From JBEAUL01 sp041161475 (GTDB taxonomy: Bacteria > Pseudomonadota > Gammaproteobacteria > UBA6186 > Azoamicaceae): a DNA stretch of 13,770 nt. This document shows, piece by piece, positions 7,104 through 13,770 of this stretch. The DNA lies in assembly GCA_041161475.1 (NCBI GenBank), contig JBEAUL010000046.1, positions 1-13,770 on the forward strand, given 5' to 3'. Each line of letters starts with the position of its first letter. The first letter of the stretch is position 1. A program made the position numbers and the translations under genes. The notes beneath the pieces are model-generated. The model ran no database searches. It saw only the letters and a list, made by a program, of their open reading frames with translations, and had not been told where the DNA came from.

Positions 7104-9441
7104 AACGCGCAATGAGATCGTCTTGGGTAATTGGAGTTAGTTTGGCATAACTTAAAGAAAGCCACTTGCTGCCATAATGATCGAAATGAATATGGATGCG
7201 CGCATTTTCTAAAGAACCTTCTTGATCTAAAACCAAACCAGGGCCAAATTTAGGGTGATTCATGCGTTTCCCTATCAGGGCATGTTCAGGCTTGGGGGCC
7301 ACTTTAACGGGTTTTTCGACAGTCGTACGCATTTGTGTGGTTTTATTCCAGTGAATAATCCACTGATTGCCTGGGGTATTTTCTTTTTTAGTGGGCAAGG
7401 CATTTGTATAGGTGGTCTCACCATAATGGGCTTTTTTAGTGAAAACAGGATAGGTTTGTTTTTGCATTAATCCTGGCGGAATTTCTGTTAAAAATCCAGA
7501 AGGACGGCGTTCTTCTTCTTTACCAAAAAGACGTCTTCTTTTGGCAAAAGTAAGGTGTAATACTTGCATTGCCCGAGTAATACCGACATAACACAAACGA
7601 CGCTCTTCCTCGATACCATGTGGTGTACTGCGTGAAAAGTGACTTGGGAACAGTCCTTCTTCCATACCACAAATAAATACGACTGGAAATTCAAGGCCTT
7701 TTGCGGCATGCAAGGTCATGAGTTGCACGGCGTTTGTGGGATTTTTTCTTGATTCATTGCCTTCTAAAGAAGCATAAGCCATAAAATCCCGTAATAAATC
7801 CATGACAGAAAAATATCCTGCCGAAATATCACTCGTTGTTTCAGCCATTGTGGGATGATTTAGGGTAAAATCATGACAAGCATTGACGAGTTCTTGTAAA
7901 TTTTCGACCCGATTTCTGGCTTGTTCGCTTTTTTGTTCTGCGTAAAAAGACAATAAGCCACTTTGGGTAATCAGGTTTTCGAGTAAAACCGACAAAGGTT
8001 GTCCATTGGCTTGTTGTTGTGTTTCTTCTATTAATTCAATAAAGCTTGTAAGGCCCAAACTGGCTTTACCAAGCATACCTCCATGCGTGTATAAGTGTTT
8101 TGCTGCTTGCCAATAGGTGCTCCCAAGGTTCTCTGCGATATCCCGTATTTTTTCAAAACTTTTGTGTCCAATCCCGCGATTAGGGACATTGATAACGCGC
8201 TCAAAGGCGGCATTGTCGTGTGGATTCAATATTAATTTGGCATAGCCTAGTGCATCTTTAATTTCAGCCCGTTCAAAAAAGCGTAAGCCACCATAAATTG
8301 CATACGCAATGCCTGAGCGTAAAAAAGCTTCTTCTAGTACGCGTGATTGCGCATTCGAACGGTACAGTACGGCAATACTTTTAGGGTCTTGCCCTTGCGC
8401 TATCCATTCACGCGTTTTGCGAACCACATACAAGGCTTCGTCTTCTTCATTGAAGGCTTCATATTGTTGAATACGTTCGCCCTCTACCCCTTCGGTCCAG
8501 AGTGCTTTACCAAGACGTTGCTCATTATTGGCAATCACTGTGTTCGCGGCGGTTAAAATGGTTTTAGTTGAGCGATAATTTTGTTCGAGACGTACCATTT
8601 CAGTATTTGGAAAATCTTTGGGAAAGCGTTGCATGTTTTCAATTTTTGCACCGCGCCATCCATAAATAGATTGATCATCGTCTCCAACCATCATGATCGA
8701 TTCAGCTTTTTCAGCCAAGAGTTTAAGCCAAGCGTATTGAATGGTATTGGTGTCTTGAAATTCATCTACCAAAATATGTTGAAATTTTTCTTGATATTGT
8801 TGTAAAAGAGAAGGATTTTTTTGAATAAGTTCATAGGCGATAAGTAAAATATCCGCAAAATCGATGCGATGATTTTCTTTACACAGTTGTTCATATTGTC
8901 GATAAACAGCGATGGCTGTCTTTTCAAAGGCACTGTTGCTTGGGCTAAGGGCTAGGGTTGTTGCACGAATCCCATCGTCTTTTTTACGATTGATATATGA
9001 CTGAATTTGCTTTGCTTCTGCTTGTTCATCGCTGATATTCAGTAATTTACAGGCTCGTTTGACCAGACGCAGTTGATCGTCACTGTCTAGTACTTGAAAG
9101 TGTGGACTTAAACCAGCCATTTCGTTGTGTGCGCGCAATAAACGATAAGCCAATCCATGAAAAGTGCCCATCCATAATGCACCGATGCGTATATCGCCCA
9201 CCAAAGCTTGAAGGCGATCTTTCATTTCATTGGCTGCTTTATTGGTAAAGGTAACCGCTAAAATGCGATAAGGACTCGCTTGATGTTGTTGTATAAGATA
9301 AGCGATACGAGAAACCAATACCTTGGTTTTACCGCTGCCTGCGCCTGCTAAAACAAGTAGAGGGCCTAAGGGAGCAGTTACCGCACGAAATTGCTCTGTA
9401 TTGAGCTGATTATAAGGAGGGGTATTGCTGAGTGATGTCAT
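7102..9441 (-). CDS. uvrD: DNA helicase II, UvrD
   Basis: This superfamily 1A 3'-5' helicase removes UvrC and cut oligonucleotides in nucleotide excision repair and unwinds DNA in mismatch repair. The 779-residue protein shows Walker A AGAGSGKT (about 32-39), motif Ia TFTNKAANEM (65-74), GTFHGLAYRLLRAH as in UvrD rather than Rep, Walker B DEFQDT (226-231), motif III GDDDQSIYGWRGA (253-265), motif IV EQNYRST, motif V TLHAAKGLEF and motif VI YVGITRA. The C-terminal module HPKFGPGLVLDQEG with KWLSLSYAKL matches the UvrD/PcrA RNA-polymerase-interaction tail. The length is slightly above E. coli UvrD (720). The start is ATG 9441 (MTSLSNTPPYNQLNTEQ); an upstream GTG 9480 adds 13 residues, and neither has a strong ribosome site. 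No LexA-type box was seen upstream. It is the first gene of a three-gene operon. Confidence 0.97.
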   Translation of the reverse strand: MTSLSNTPPYNQLNTEQFRAVTAPLGPLLVLAGAGSGKTKVLVSRIAYLIQQHQASPYRILAVTFTNKAANEMKDRLQALVGDIRIGALWMGTFHGLAYRLLRAHNEMAGLSPHFQVLDSDDQLRLVKRACKLLNISDEQAEAKQIQSYINRKKDDGIRATTLALSPSNSAFEKTAIAVYRQYEQLCKENHRIDFADILLIAYELIQKNPSLLQQYQEKFQHILVDEFQDTNTIQYAWLKLLAEKAESIMMVGDDDQSIYGWRGAKIENMQRFPKDFPNTEMVRLEQNYRSTKTILTAANTVIANNEQRLGKALWTEGVEGERIQQYEAFNEEDEALYVVRKTREWIAQGQDPKSIAVLYRSNAQSRVLEEAFLRSGIAYAIYGGLRFFERAEIKDALGYAKLILNPHDNAAFERVINVPNRGIGHKSFEKIRDIAENLGSTYWQAAKHLYTHGGMLGKASLGLTSFIELIEETQQQANGQPLSVLLENLITQSGLLSFYAEQKSEQARNRVENLQELVNACHDFTLNHPTMAETTSDISAGYFSVMDLLRDFMAYASLEGNESRKNPTNAVQLMTLHAAKGLEFPVVFICGMEEGLFPSHFSRSTPHGIEEERRLCYVGITRAMQVLHLTFAKRRRLFGKEEERRPSGFLTEIPPGLMQKQTYPVFTKKAHYGETTYTNALPTKKENTPGNQWIIHWNKTTQMRTTVEKPVKVAPKPEHALIGKRMNHPKFGPGLVLDQEGSLENARIHIHFDHYGSKWLSLSYAKLTPITQDDLIAR

Positions 9442-9513
9442 GACAAAGACGCAATAAATTCGAGCATTTTGGTTAGCCACTTATATAAAAAATATCTTAA
9501 CAGAGAGACGACT

Positions 9514-9522
9514 ACTATAACA
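9514..9522 (-). promoter_or_regulatory. Putative extended -10 promoter of the uvrD operon
   Basis: On the minus strand TGTTATAGT combines the TGn extension with a TATAGT hexamer (five of six to consensus). The -35 region (GTCTTT at 17 bases) is poor, as is common with extended -10 elements. The implied transcript begins near 9507 and leaves about 65 bases before ATG 9441. Confidence 0.45.
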
Positions 9523-9596
9523 TAAAAAGAGGCTTAAAAGACAGGGTCACAAAGTCTTTCGACTTACTTTTTTGGCTGATTTTCGGTCTATTTGTT

Positions 9597-9815
9597 TCAA
9601 AGTTGGGTTTGTCTAGATAAAACACCGACAATCCCTAACCATTTGGCAGAATCATTGGGATCTTCAGTTGGGTTAATTTCTTCTATTAGGCTACTATTTT
9701 GTTGAATGTCTTGGGAGGACACTATGAAAGTAGACTTTCCTTTGATATTAAGAGAAGATTTAATGGTTGTGAGTCGTGCTTCAATATGAGATAAACAATC
9801 TTCAGGCGTGCTCAT
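9597..9815 (-). CDS. Small unknown protein, 72 residues
   Basis: I do not recognise this protein. It begins MSTPEDCLSHIEARL, is rich in serine, threonine and acidic residues in the middle (SSLIEEINPTEDPND), and ends with the more hydrophobic KWLGIVGVLSRQTQL. There is no signal peptide, membrane span or known motif. The start at ATG 9815 is favoured by AAGGA 7 bases upstream; a longer frame from GTG 9845 has none. It is transcribed divergently from the ankyrin gene across about 140 bases and lies upstream of uvrD on the same strand. The clean ribosome site supports a real gene, but a chance frame cannot be excluded. Confidence 0.5.
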   Translation of the reverse strand: MSTPEDCLSHIEARLTTIKSSLNIKGKSTFIVSSQDIQQNSSLIEEINPTEDPNDSAKWLGIVGVLSRQTQL

Positions 9816-9822
9816 GGTGCTA

Positions 9823-9827
9823 TCCTT
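9823..9827 (-). promoter_or_regulatory. Ribosome-binding site of the small unknown gene
   Basis: AAGGA on the minus strand lies 7 bases before ATG 9815. It is the main reason for preferring this start and for accepting the frame as a gene. Confidence 0.55.
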
Positions 9828-9852
9828 GTGTATAGCTTTTTGCACAGTATAG

Positions 9853-9880
9853 TTGAGCCGATCAAAAAGCTTGATATATA
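9853..9880 (+). promoter_or_regulatory. Putative promoter of the ankyrin-repeat gene with inverted repeat in the spacer
   Basis: TTGAGC (9853-9858) and TATATA (9875-9880) are 16 bases apart. The spacer holds the inverted repeat ATCAA-AAAGC-TTGAT (9861-9875). Just downstream TATCCA (9879-9884) and TGGATA (9895-9900) form a second inverted repeat. The leader to ATG 9958 would be about 70 bases. Confidence 0.4.
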
Positions 9881-9957
9881 TCCACTATAGTAAATGGATA
9901 GATGCGCTTACTATTTTTAAATAGAATGAACAAGTTAGTAAACTGGGAGAAGCACAG

Positions 9958-10602
9958 ATGGGCCAATTAATGAGTTTTTTATTTAATGTAGATTGCACAG
10001 GTAAAGAGGGAGCCTCCATTGTTACAGTCCCTGTCGTTGATAACAGTGGACCATTGGTTCGTTCTTTAGTGCAAGCGATTATTTATGAAAAAGAGCAATA
10101 TCGAGAGCCAGAACGCGCTTTCCCTGAATATGTGACCCATTTTTTACTCAAAGAATATGCAGGCACAGTCGCTAAGGATATCAATGCATTACATGAACAC
10201 GATAACGAAGCGCTCTTTAAACGCCAATCAATAGAAACAAAATGCGAAACAAGAGGCTATTCTTTGGTATGTATCAAACAAACCTTACTGACACTTGCTG
10301 CAAGATATAGTAGCGCTGCTGTTTTTTCTGAGTTATTGTCTCATCCACAGATTGATCCGAATATCGCTGATGAGGCAGGTGATACCCCTTTGCATATTGC
10401 CACAAAGCTTGGTCGCATGGATCTTGTCTTTTTATTACTCAACGATGACAGAATTGATATCGAGAAAAAAGATGCTTTAGGCGGAACAGCCCGTCGGTTG
10501 TCTGTTATTCAAAAATACAGCGATATAGAAGAGTTGATCATGAAGGTGTCTGCGGAAAAACCGAATCAGAGTTCTTGCGTGCCACATAGCGAACGTCTCT
10601 AA
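9958..10602 (+). CDS. Ankyrin-repeat protein, possible host-directed effector
   Basis: The 214-residue product has an N-terminal half (1-105) that I cannot assign. It is followed by about three ankyrin repeats: a degenerate one at 108-137 (TLLTLAARYSSAAVFSELL, then DPN), a clear one at 141-173 (GDTPLHIATKLGRMDLVFLL, then DIEKKD) and a final capping one at 174-198. A short polar tail (EKPNQSSCVPHSERL) ends the protein. There is no signal peptide or membrane span. GGGAG at 9945-9949 lies 8 bases before the ATG. Ankyrin repeats bind other proteins, and in intracellular gammaproteobacteria many such proteins are type IV effectors; that role is only inferred here, and an internal regulatory role is equally open. 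The gene converges on nagZ with a 44-base gap that shows no clear terminator. Confidence 0.85.
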   Translation: MGQLMSFLFNVDCTGKEGASIVTVPVVDNSGPLVRSLVQAIIYEKEQYREPERAFPEYVTHFLLKEYAGTVAKDINALHEHDNEALFKRQSIETKCETRGYSLVCIKQTLLTLAARYSSAAVFSELLSHPQIDPNIADEAGDTPLHIATKLGRMDLVFLLLNDDRIDIEKKDALGGTARRLSVIQKYSDIEELIMKVSAEKPNQSSCVPHSERL

Positions 10603-10646
10603 AGAACACATAAGCTCAGGTAAATTCTTTGAGAAACAAAAGGGCA

Positions 10647-11699
10647 TTAAGCAAAAACATTGACCTTTGGTTTGGGTTTTTCCCAAGATTTTTTTTCAAA
10701 ATTGGCCCGTAGGGAGCGTCTTCTGCGCTTGCTTGCGGTCGTAATGCCAATATTTTGGGGTAATTTATTCAGTACTGCCAGTAACGTTTCTCGTGTTTGT
10801 TGACATAAAATAGCGATGTCGCAACCAGCGGATAATGCGTGAATAATACGATCGCTTAAATCAGGATATATGCTTGCAGCGGTCATGGACAGGCAGTCGC
10901 TGAAAATGGCACCTTTGAAGCCGAGTTGTGTTCTTAAAATATCCTTAAGCCAGTAATTTGAATAACTTGCTGGTACTGGATCTACATGCTGATACACCAC
11001 ATGTGCTGTCATAATACCGCTTAATTGAGAGGAGAGTGTCGCAAAAGGCACTAAATCATTGGCTAAAATTTCTTCAAAGCGACGCGTGTCGATTGCTGTA
11101 CTGGTATGTGAATCAGGTGCACAGCCGCCATGACCAGGGAAATGTTTCCCCACAGCGCGCATCCCTGCAGCGCGCATGCCCTTAATAAGTGCCTTACCCA
11201 AGGTAGCAACACTTTTTGGGTCAGCATGAAAAGACCTGTCTCCAATAACCGCACTAATGTGATTGTCAATGTCTAATACTGGCGCAAAGCTTAAATCAAT
11301 CCCATAGGCCAAGAGTTCACTGGCGATGAGCCAGCCAATATGTTCTGCCGTCTGTAGACTTTTTTTCACATTTCGATCAAACAGTTGTCCTACCGTACGC
11401 ATGGCTGGAATATGACTGAAGCCTTCCCTAAATCGCCATACCCGCCCCCCTTCATGGTCTACCGCCAAAATAAGGTTTGGCGCTATTGCGCGAATATTTT
11501 GAACTAAGGCACGTAATTGATCGGGATGTTCAAAATTGCGCGTAAACAAGACGAGTCCACCAACTGCCGGATGTTGCAACAAGGTTTTTTCGAGTGGCAG
11601 TAACGTTGGTCCATCCAAATCAATCCATACGGGTCCTTGACCCAATAAACTGGATTTAGCTACGGGTTGTCGATGGGAGGAAAGGCTTGATGGCTTCAT
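10647..11699 (-). CDS. nagZ: Beta-N-acetylhexosaminidase NagZ
   Basis: NagZ, a cytosolic glycoside hydrolase family 3 enzyme, removes GlcNAc from GlcNAc-1,6-anhydroMurNAc muropeptides during peptidoglycan recycling. The sequence aligns closely from GPVWIDLDG (22-30) through GGLVLFTRNF, DHEGGRVWRFREGF, SFAPVLDIDNHISAVIGDRS, and KHFPGHG with the flexible catalytic loop PDSH (D196, H198, matching E. coli D174 and H176). The nucleophile is D268 in FSDCLSM, where E. coli has FSDDLSM with D248. The residue after the nucleophile is C rather than D, an unusual change. A strongly basic tail (KRRRRSLRANFEKKSW) and about 20 extra N-terminal residues extend the core. Its ATG overlaps the bcp stop as ATGA, so translation is coupled. 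Confidence 0.95.
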   Translation of the reverse strand: MKPSSLSSHRQPVAKSSLLGQGPVWIDLDGPTLLPLEKTLLQHPAVGGLVLFTRNFEHPDQLRALVQNIRAIAPNLILAVDHEGGRVWRFREGFSHIPAMRTVGQLFDRNVKKSLQTAEHIGWLIASELLAYGIDLSFAPVLDIDNHISAVIGDRSFHADPKSVATLGKALIKGMRAAGMRAVGKHFPGHGGCAPDSHTSTAIDTRRFEEILANDLVPFATLSSQLSGIMTAHVVYQHVDPVPASYSNYWLKDILRTQLGFKGAIFSDCLSMTAASIYPDLSDRIIHALSAGCDIAILCQQTRETLLAVLNKLPQNIGITTASKRRRRSLRANFEKKSWEKPKPKVNVFA

Positions 11700-12136
11700 C
11701 GATTTTCCAAAGTCTGAATAATCTCGTTCACATGGTCTTTAACATTCACTTTATACCATGCTTTTACAATTTTCCCAGTTTTGTCAATGATAAAGCTAGA
11801 GCGAATGGTTTTGCCTTGATCGGAAGCGCCATAGGCAGCGTGTACCTCTAAATTTGGATCACTTAGCAAGGCAAAGTTTAGGCCATGCTTTGCGCTGAAT
11901 TTTTCATGGCTGTCAATGCTGTCTTTTGATATGCCATATACCGTTACAGATAAACTGTTCAGTCTTGCCATATTGTCTCTAAAATCACAGGCTTCGGTGG
12001 TACACCCAGGGGTATCGTCTTTTGGATAAAAATATAAGACAACGGTTTCACCCACGTGTTGGCTTAAGGTGTGTTTTTTTCCATCATCGCCTTGTAAGGT
12101 AAAGTCAGGTGCAGGTTGGTTTTTCGTTAACATCAT
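11696..12136 (-). CDS. bcp: Peroxiredoxin Bcp/PrxQ
   Basis: This thiol peroxidase reduces hydrogen peroxide and organic peroxides, with electrons usually from thioredoxin. The 146-residue product has the family layout: PAPDFTL near the N-terminus, VVLYFYPKDDTPGCTTEACDF with peroxidatic C45 and resolving C50 four residues apart (the PrxQ arrangement), YGISKDSIDSHEKF, FALLSDP and RSSFIIDKTGKI. The length is normal. GAGGGA precedes a double ATG; either methionine fits. The gene follows the cytochrome c5-like gene by 18 bases and overlaps nagZ by 4, so it is the middle gene of a likely operon. Confidence 0.95.
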   Translation of the reverse strand: MMLTKNQPAPDFTLQGDDGKKHTLSQHVGETVVLYFYPKDDTPGCTTEACDFRDNMARLNSLSVTVYGISKDSIDSHEKFSAKHGLNFALLSDPNLEVHAAYGASDQGKTIRSSFIIDKTGKIVKAWYKVNVKDHVNEIIQTLENR

Positions 12137-12154
12137 CTTGTTCCCTCATACGGT

Positions 12155-12583
12155 CTATTTTACTTTAGATACCATGTATTCGACTGTTTTCTTAATTTCC
12201 TCATCATCGCAAGTTAGACAGCCACCTTTTGGTGGCATGGCTTTATACCCTTGAATAGCATGCTTGATCAGGGTTTCCATGCCTTGACTTAAGCGAGGTT
12301 GCCAAGCGGCTTTGTCGCTGAGCTTAGGCGAACCTGCGACCCCTGCATCGTGACACATTTTACAGGTATATTCATACCGCTTTTTACCAATATCTCCAGA
12401 TTGGGTTGCAACCGGTGCGACGCCGGATGTGCCATAGTCAACGGTGACTTGTGCATCTGGGGCCAAACGTTTGGCAATCGCTCCCTCGTCTAAAGAGCCA
12501 CTTAATGTCGCATATGCCACGAAAGGTAAGGATAAAGCTAAGCAACTTAATATGCACTTAGCCTGTTTAAAACGACGTTTCAC
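12155..12583 (-). CDS. Cytochrome c5-like secreted monohaem cytochrome
   Basis: This is a periplasmic class I c-type cytochrome, probably an electron carrier to a terminal oxidase. The chosen product has 142 residues: a signal peptide (KRRFKQAKC basic part, LSCLALSLPFVAYA hydrophobic part, likely cut after about residue 25), a linker, the haem site CKMCH (74-78), the axial methionine in AMPPKGG (M116), and a CLTC pair (122, 125) typical of the cytochrome c5 group. The GTG at 12583 is chosen because AAGGGG lies 9 bases upstream and it gives a standard signal peptide. Longer frames from ATG 12619 or 12628, or GTG 12646, would add a non-signal-like leader with weaker sites. It is first in an operon with bcp and nagZ. 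Confidence 0.9.
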   Translation of the reverse strand: MKRRFKQAKCILSCLALSLPFVAYATLSGSLDEGAIAKRLAPDAQVTVDYGTSGVAPVATQSGDIGKKRYEYTCKMCHDAGVAGSPKLSDKAAWQPRLSQGMETLIKHAIQGYKAMPPKGGCLTCDDEEIKKTVEYMVSKVK

Positions 12584-12592
12584 AAATAGATA

Positions 12593-12598
12593 CCCCTT
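12593..12598 (-). promoter_or_regulatory. Ribosome-binding site that decides the cytochrome start
   Basis: AAGGGG on the minus strand lies 9 bases before GTG 12583. The signal peptide that follows is of normal length, which supports GTG over the upstream ATGs. Confidence 0.6.
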
Positions 12599-12657
12599 AA
12601 CAATTGTCTCCTGCGACATCCCTGACATTTTGTTTTGTACCCTCACTATTCTAGTGA

Positions 12658-12686
12658 ATATTAGGTGGCTAGACTAGCCATTCTAA
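12658..12686 (-). promoter_or_regulatory. Putative promoter of the cytochrome-bcp-nagZ operon
   Basis: On the minus strand TTAGAA (12681-12686) and TAATAT (12658-12663) are exactly 17 bases apart, each matching consensus at four of six positions. The spacer contains a 15-base palindrome (12666-12680). Confidence 0.4.
12666..12680. repeat. 15-base palindrome, candidate operator
   Basis: TGGCTAG-A-CTAGCCA is a perfect palindrome around a single base. It fills most of the spacer of the putative cytochrome promoter and overlaps the putative -35 of the tRNA promoter, so a bound regulator could affect both directions. No gene for such a regulator is in the window. Confidence 0.6.
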
Positions 12687-12698
12687 TCCATGTACTAT
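12670..12698 (+). promoter_or_regulatory. Putative promoter of tRNA-Arg
   Basis: TAGACT (12670-12675) and TACTAT (12693-12698) are 17 bases apart, each matching consensus at four of six positions. A transcript would start near 12705, about 9 bases before the mature tRNA end. Confidence 0.4.
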
Positions 12699-12713
12699 GT
12701 AACTCTTTTAAGC

Positions 12714-12790
<77 letters not shown>

Positions 12791-12831
12791 GTTTATCCAC
12801 ACAAAACATACAGAACAAGAGCGCGGGTTTT

Positions 12832-13770
12832 ATGTCGTTTGGTTCCCCTGTTCCTATTGGACAGAATATCACAGAAGCTGTTCAAGCTCTAAGACAAGGA
12901 AAATTGTTGGGCTTTCCCACTGAAACTGTTTATGGGTTAGGGGCTGATGCCTTGAATGCGTCAGCGGTTTCCGCAGTATTCAAAGCAAAGGGGCGTCCTT
13001 TCGATCATCCTTTGATTGTGCATGTGGCAAGTGCTGACGAATTAGACAATTGGGCGATAGATATTCCGCCCATTGCGCGTTTATTGGCGCAGACTTTTTG
13101 GCCTGGCCCGCTTACCTTGGTATTAAAAAAACATCCCCGCGTTCCTATGGTTGTGACAGGTGGTCAAGAGACAGTGGCATTGCGTATGCCAAATCACCCT
13201 CTTACCTTGCGTTTGTTAGATAGGTTTGGTGGGGGTATTGTTGGGCCTTCTGCCAATCGCTATCAACGTGTTAGCCCAACTTCTGCACAAGATGTGCTTG
13301 AAGAATTGGGGGGCCAACTGGCCTATATTCTGGATGGGGGCGCTTGTACGGTTGGCATTGAATCAACGATTGTACGATGTGACTCAGAGGCTAAGCTACA
13401 GATATTACGACAAGGTGCTATTGGCCCATCCTCATTACAATCCATTCAATCATCGGCCTCAACGCTTATCTTGGCTAAGGCGTCTTCTGGTACTAAAACG
13501 CCAAAAGTGCCTGGCTCTGATGCTGTGCACTACGCGCCTATAAAACCGGTTTTTATGGCGACATATCCCGAATTGCAAGAAAGATTGCTCGCTGTCATGA
13601 CATCCAATCCAGATCAGCTGATTTCTGTTTTGTCTTTTTCTTCAAAACCCAATGCCTTTTCTGCATGGCAGGCCTTAGACTGGCAAGTCATTCCACGCGA
13701 TCATGTCGTGTATCAACAGCAACTGTATGCACGCTTAAGGGCATTTGACAGCGCATCTGCGACACAGCTG
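12832..13770 (+). CDS. L-threonylcarbamoyladenylate synthase, Sua5/YrdC type (partial at right edge)
   Basis: The enzyme makes threonylcarbamoyl-AMP from threonine, bicarbonate and ATP, the first step of t6A modification at position 37 of tRNAs that read ANN codons. The frame from ATG 12832 stays open for 313 codons to the window end. The YrdC domain (about 8-200) shows [15 protein letters not shown] (26-40), [15 protein letters not shown] (50-64) with the KxR motif, [35 protein letters not shown] and GIESTIV. A linker with [10 protein letters not shown] leads into a Sua5-type C-terminal domain (about 236 onward), including LYARLRAFD near 299-306, so this is the long Sua5 form rather than the short TsaC form. 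The stop lies outside the window. The ribosome site is weak (GCGGG). The gene may be co-transcribed with the tRNA just upstream. Confidence 0.95.
   Translation, partial: MSFGSPVPIGQNITEAVQALRQGKLLGFPTETVYGLGADALNASAVSAVFKAKGRPFDHPLIVHVASADELDNWAIDIPPIARLLAQTFWPGPLTLVLKKHPRVPMVVTGGQETVALRMPNHPLTLRLLDRFGGGIVGPSANRYQRVSPTSAQDVLEELGGQLAYILDGGACTVGIESTIVRCDSEAKLQILRQGAIGPSSLQSIQSSASTLILAKASSGTKTPKVPGSDAVHYAPIKPVFMATYPELQERLLAVMTSNPDQLISVLSFSSKPNAFSAWQALDWQVIPRDHVVYQQQLYARLRAFDSASATQL

Noticed and set aside
9552..9573. AAGTC-TTTC-GACTT hairpin followed by a T-run on the + strand, terminator-like
   Set aside because: No + strand gene ends here, the stem is only 5 bp, and on the minus strand no T-run follows it.
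9442..9600. Possible LexA/SOS box upstream of uvrD
   Set aside because: No CTG-N10-CAG-type palindrome was found in the leader or promoter region.
13226..13543. 105-codon frame on the + strand
   Set aside because: It lies wholly inside the Sua5-type coding sequence in another frame and has no family features.

Overview
The window looks like part of a moderately AT-rich gammaproteobacterial chromosome. UvrD, NagZ, the cytochrome c5-like protein, the Bcp peroxiredoxin and tRNA-Arg(CCG) all resemble gammaproteobacterial versions. An ankyrin-repeat protein, a lysine-tailed HU protein, a VgrG spike and a von Willebrand A (vWA) protein suggest a host-associated or intracellular lifestyle, perhaps Legionellales-like. 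The genus cannot be fixed from the sequence alone.

Layout. (1) 48-1427, + strand: a vWA-domain gene split by one in-frame TAA, facing an HU-family gene (1478-1885, -) across a perfect 12-bp stem-loop. (2) 2002-4432, - strand: an aminotransferase followed by an overlapping glycerate kinase, behind a promoter with a consensus TATAAT. (3) 4504-9441, - strand: uvrD, a PaaI-like hotdog thioesterase and a VgrG-type spike gene, tightly packed and probably one operon. (4) 9597-10602: a small unknown gene (-) and an ankyrin-repeat gene (+) diverging from a symmetry-rich control region. (5) 10647-12583, - strand: an operon of secreted cytochrome c5-like protein, bcp and nagZ (bcp and nagZ overlap as ATGA). 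(6) 12714-13770, + strand: tRNA-Arg(CCG), then a Sua5/YrdC-type threonylcarbamoyl-AMP synthase gene that runs off the right edge.

Most genes are ordinary housekeeping: repair, tRNA t6A modification, peptidoglycan recycling, peroxide defence and electron transfer. Accessory material is concentrated in the vWA gene, the isolated vgrG and the ankyrin gene. Several starts were moved from the longest open frame on ribosome-binding-site and family evidence: vgrG and the cytochrome use GTG; uvrD, the thioesterase, the glycerate kinase and the small gene use internal ATGs. No mobile element, integrase, CRISPR array or phage module was seen, and no gap between genes exceeds 300 bases. I did not find a clear new multi-gene system. 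The best leads are the interrupted vWA gene, the vgrG inside a uvrD operon, the palindrome inside the divergent cytochrome/tRNA promoters, and the ankyrin gene with its control region.
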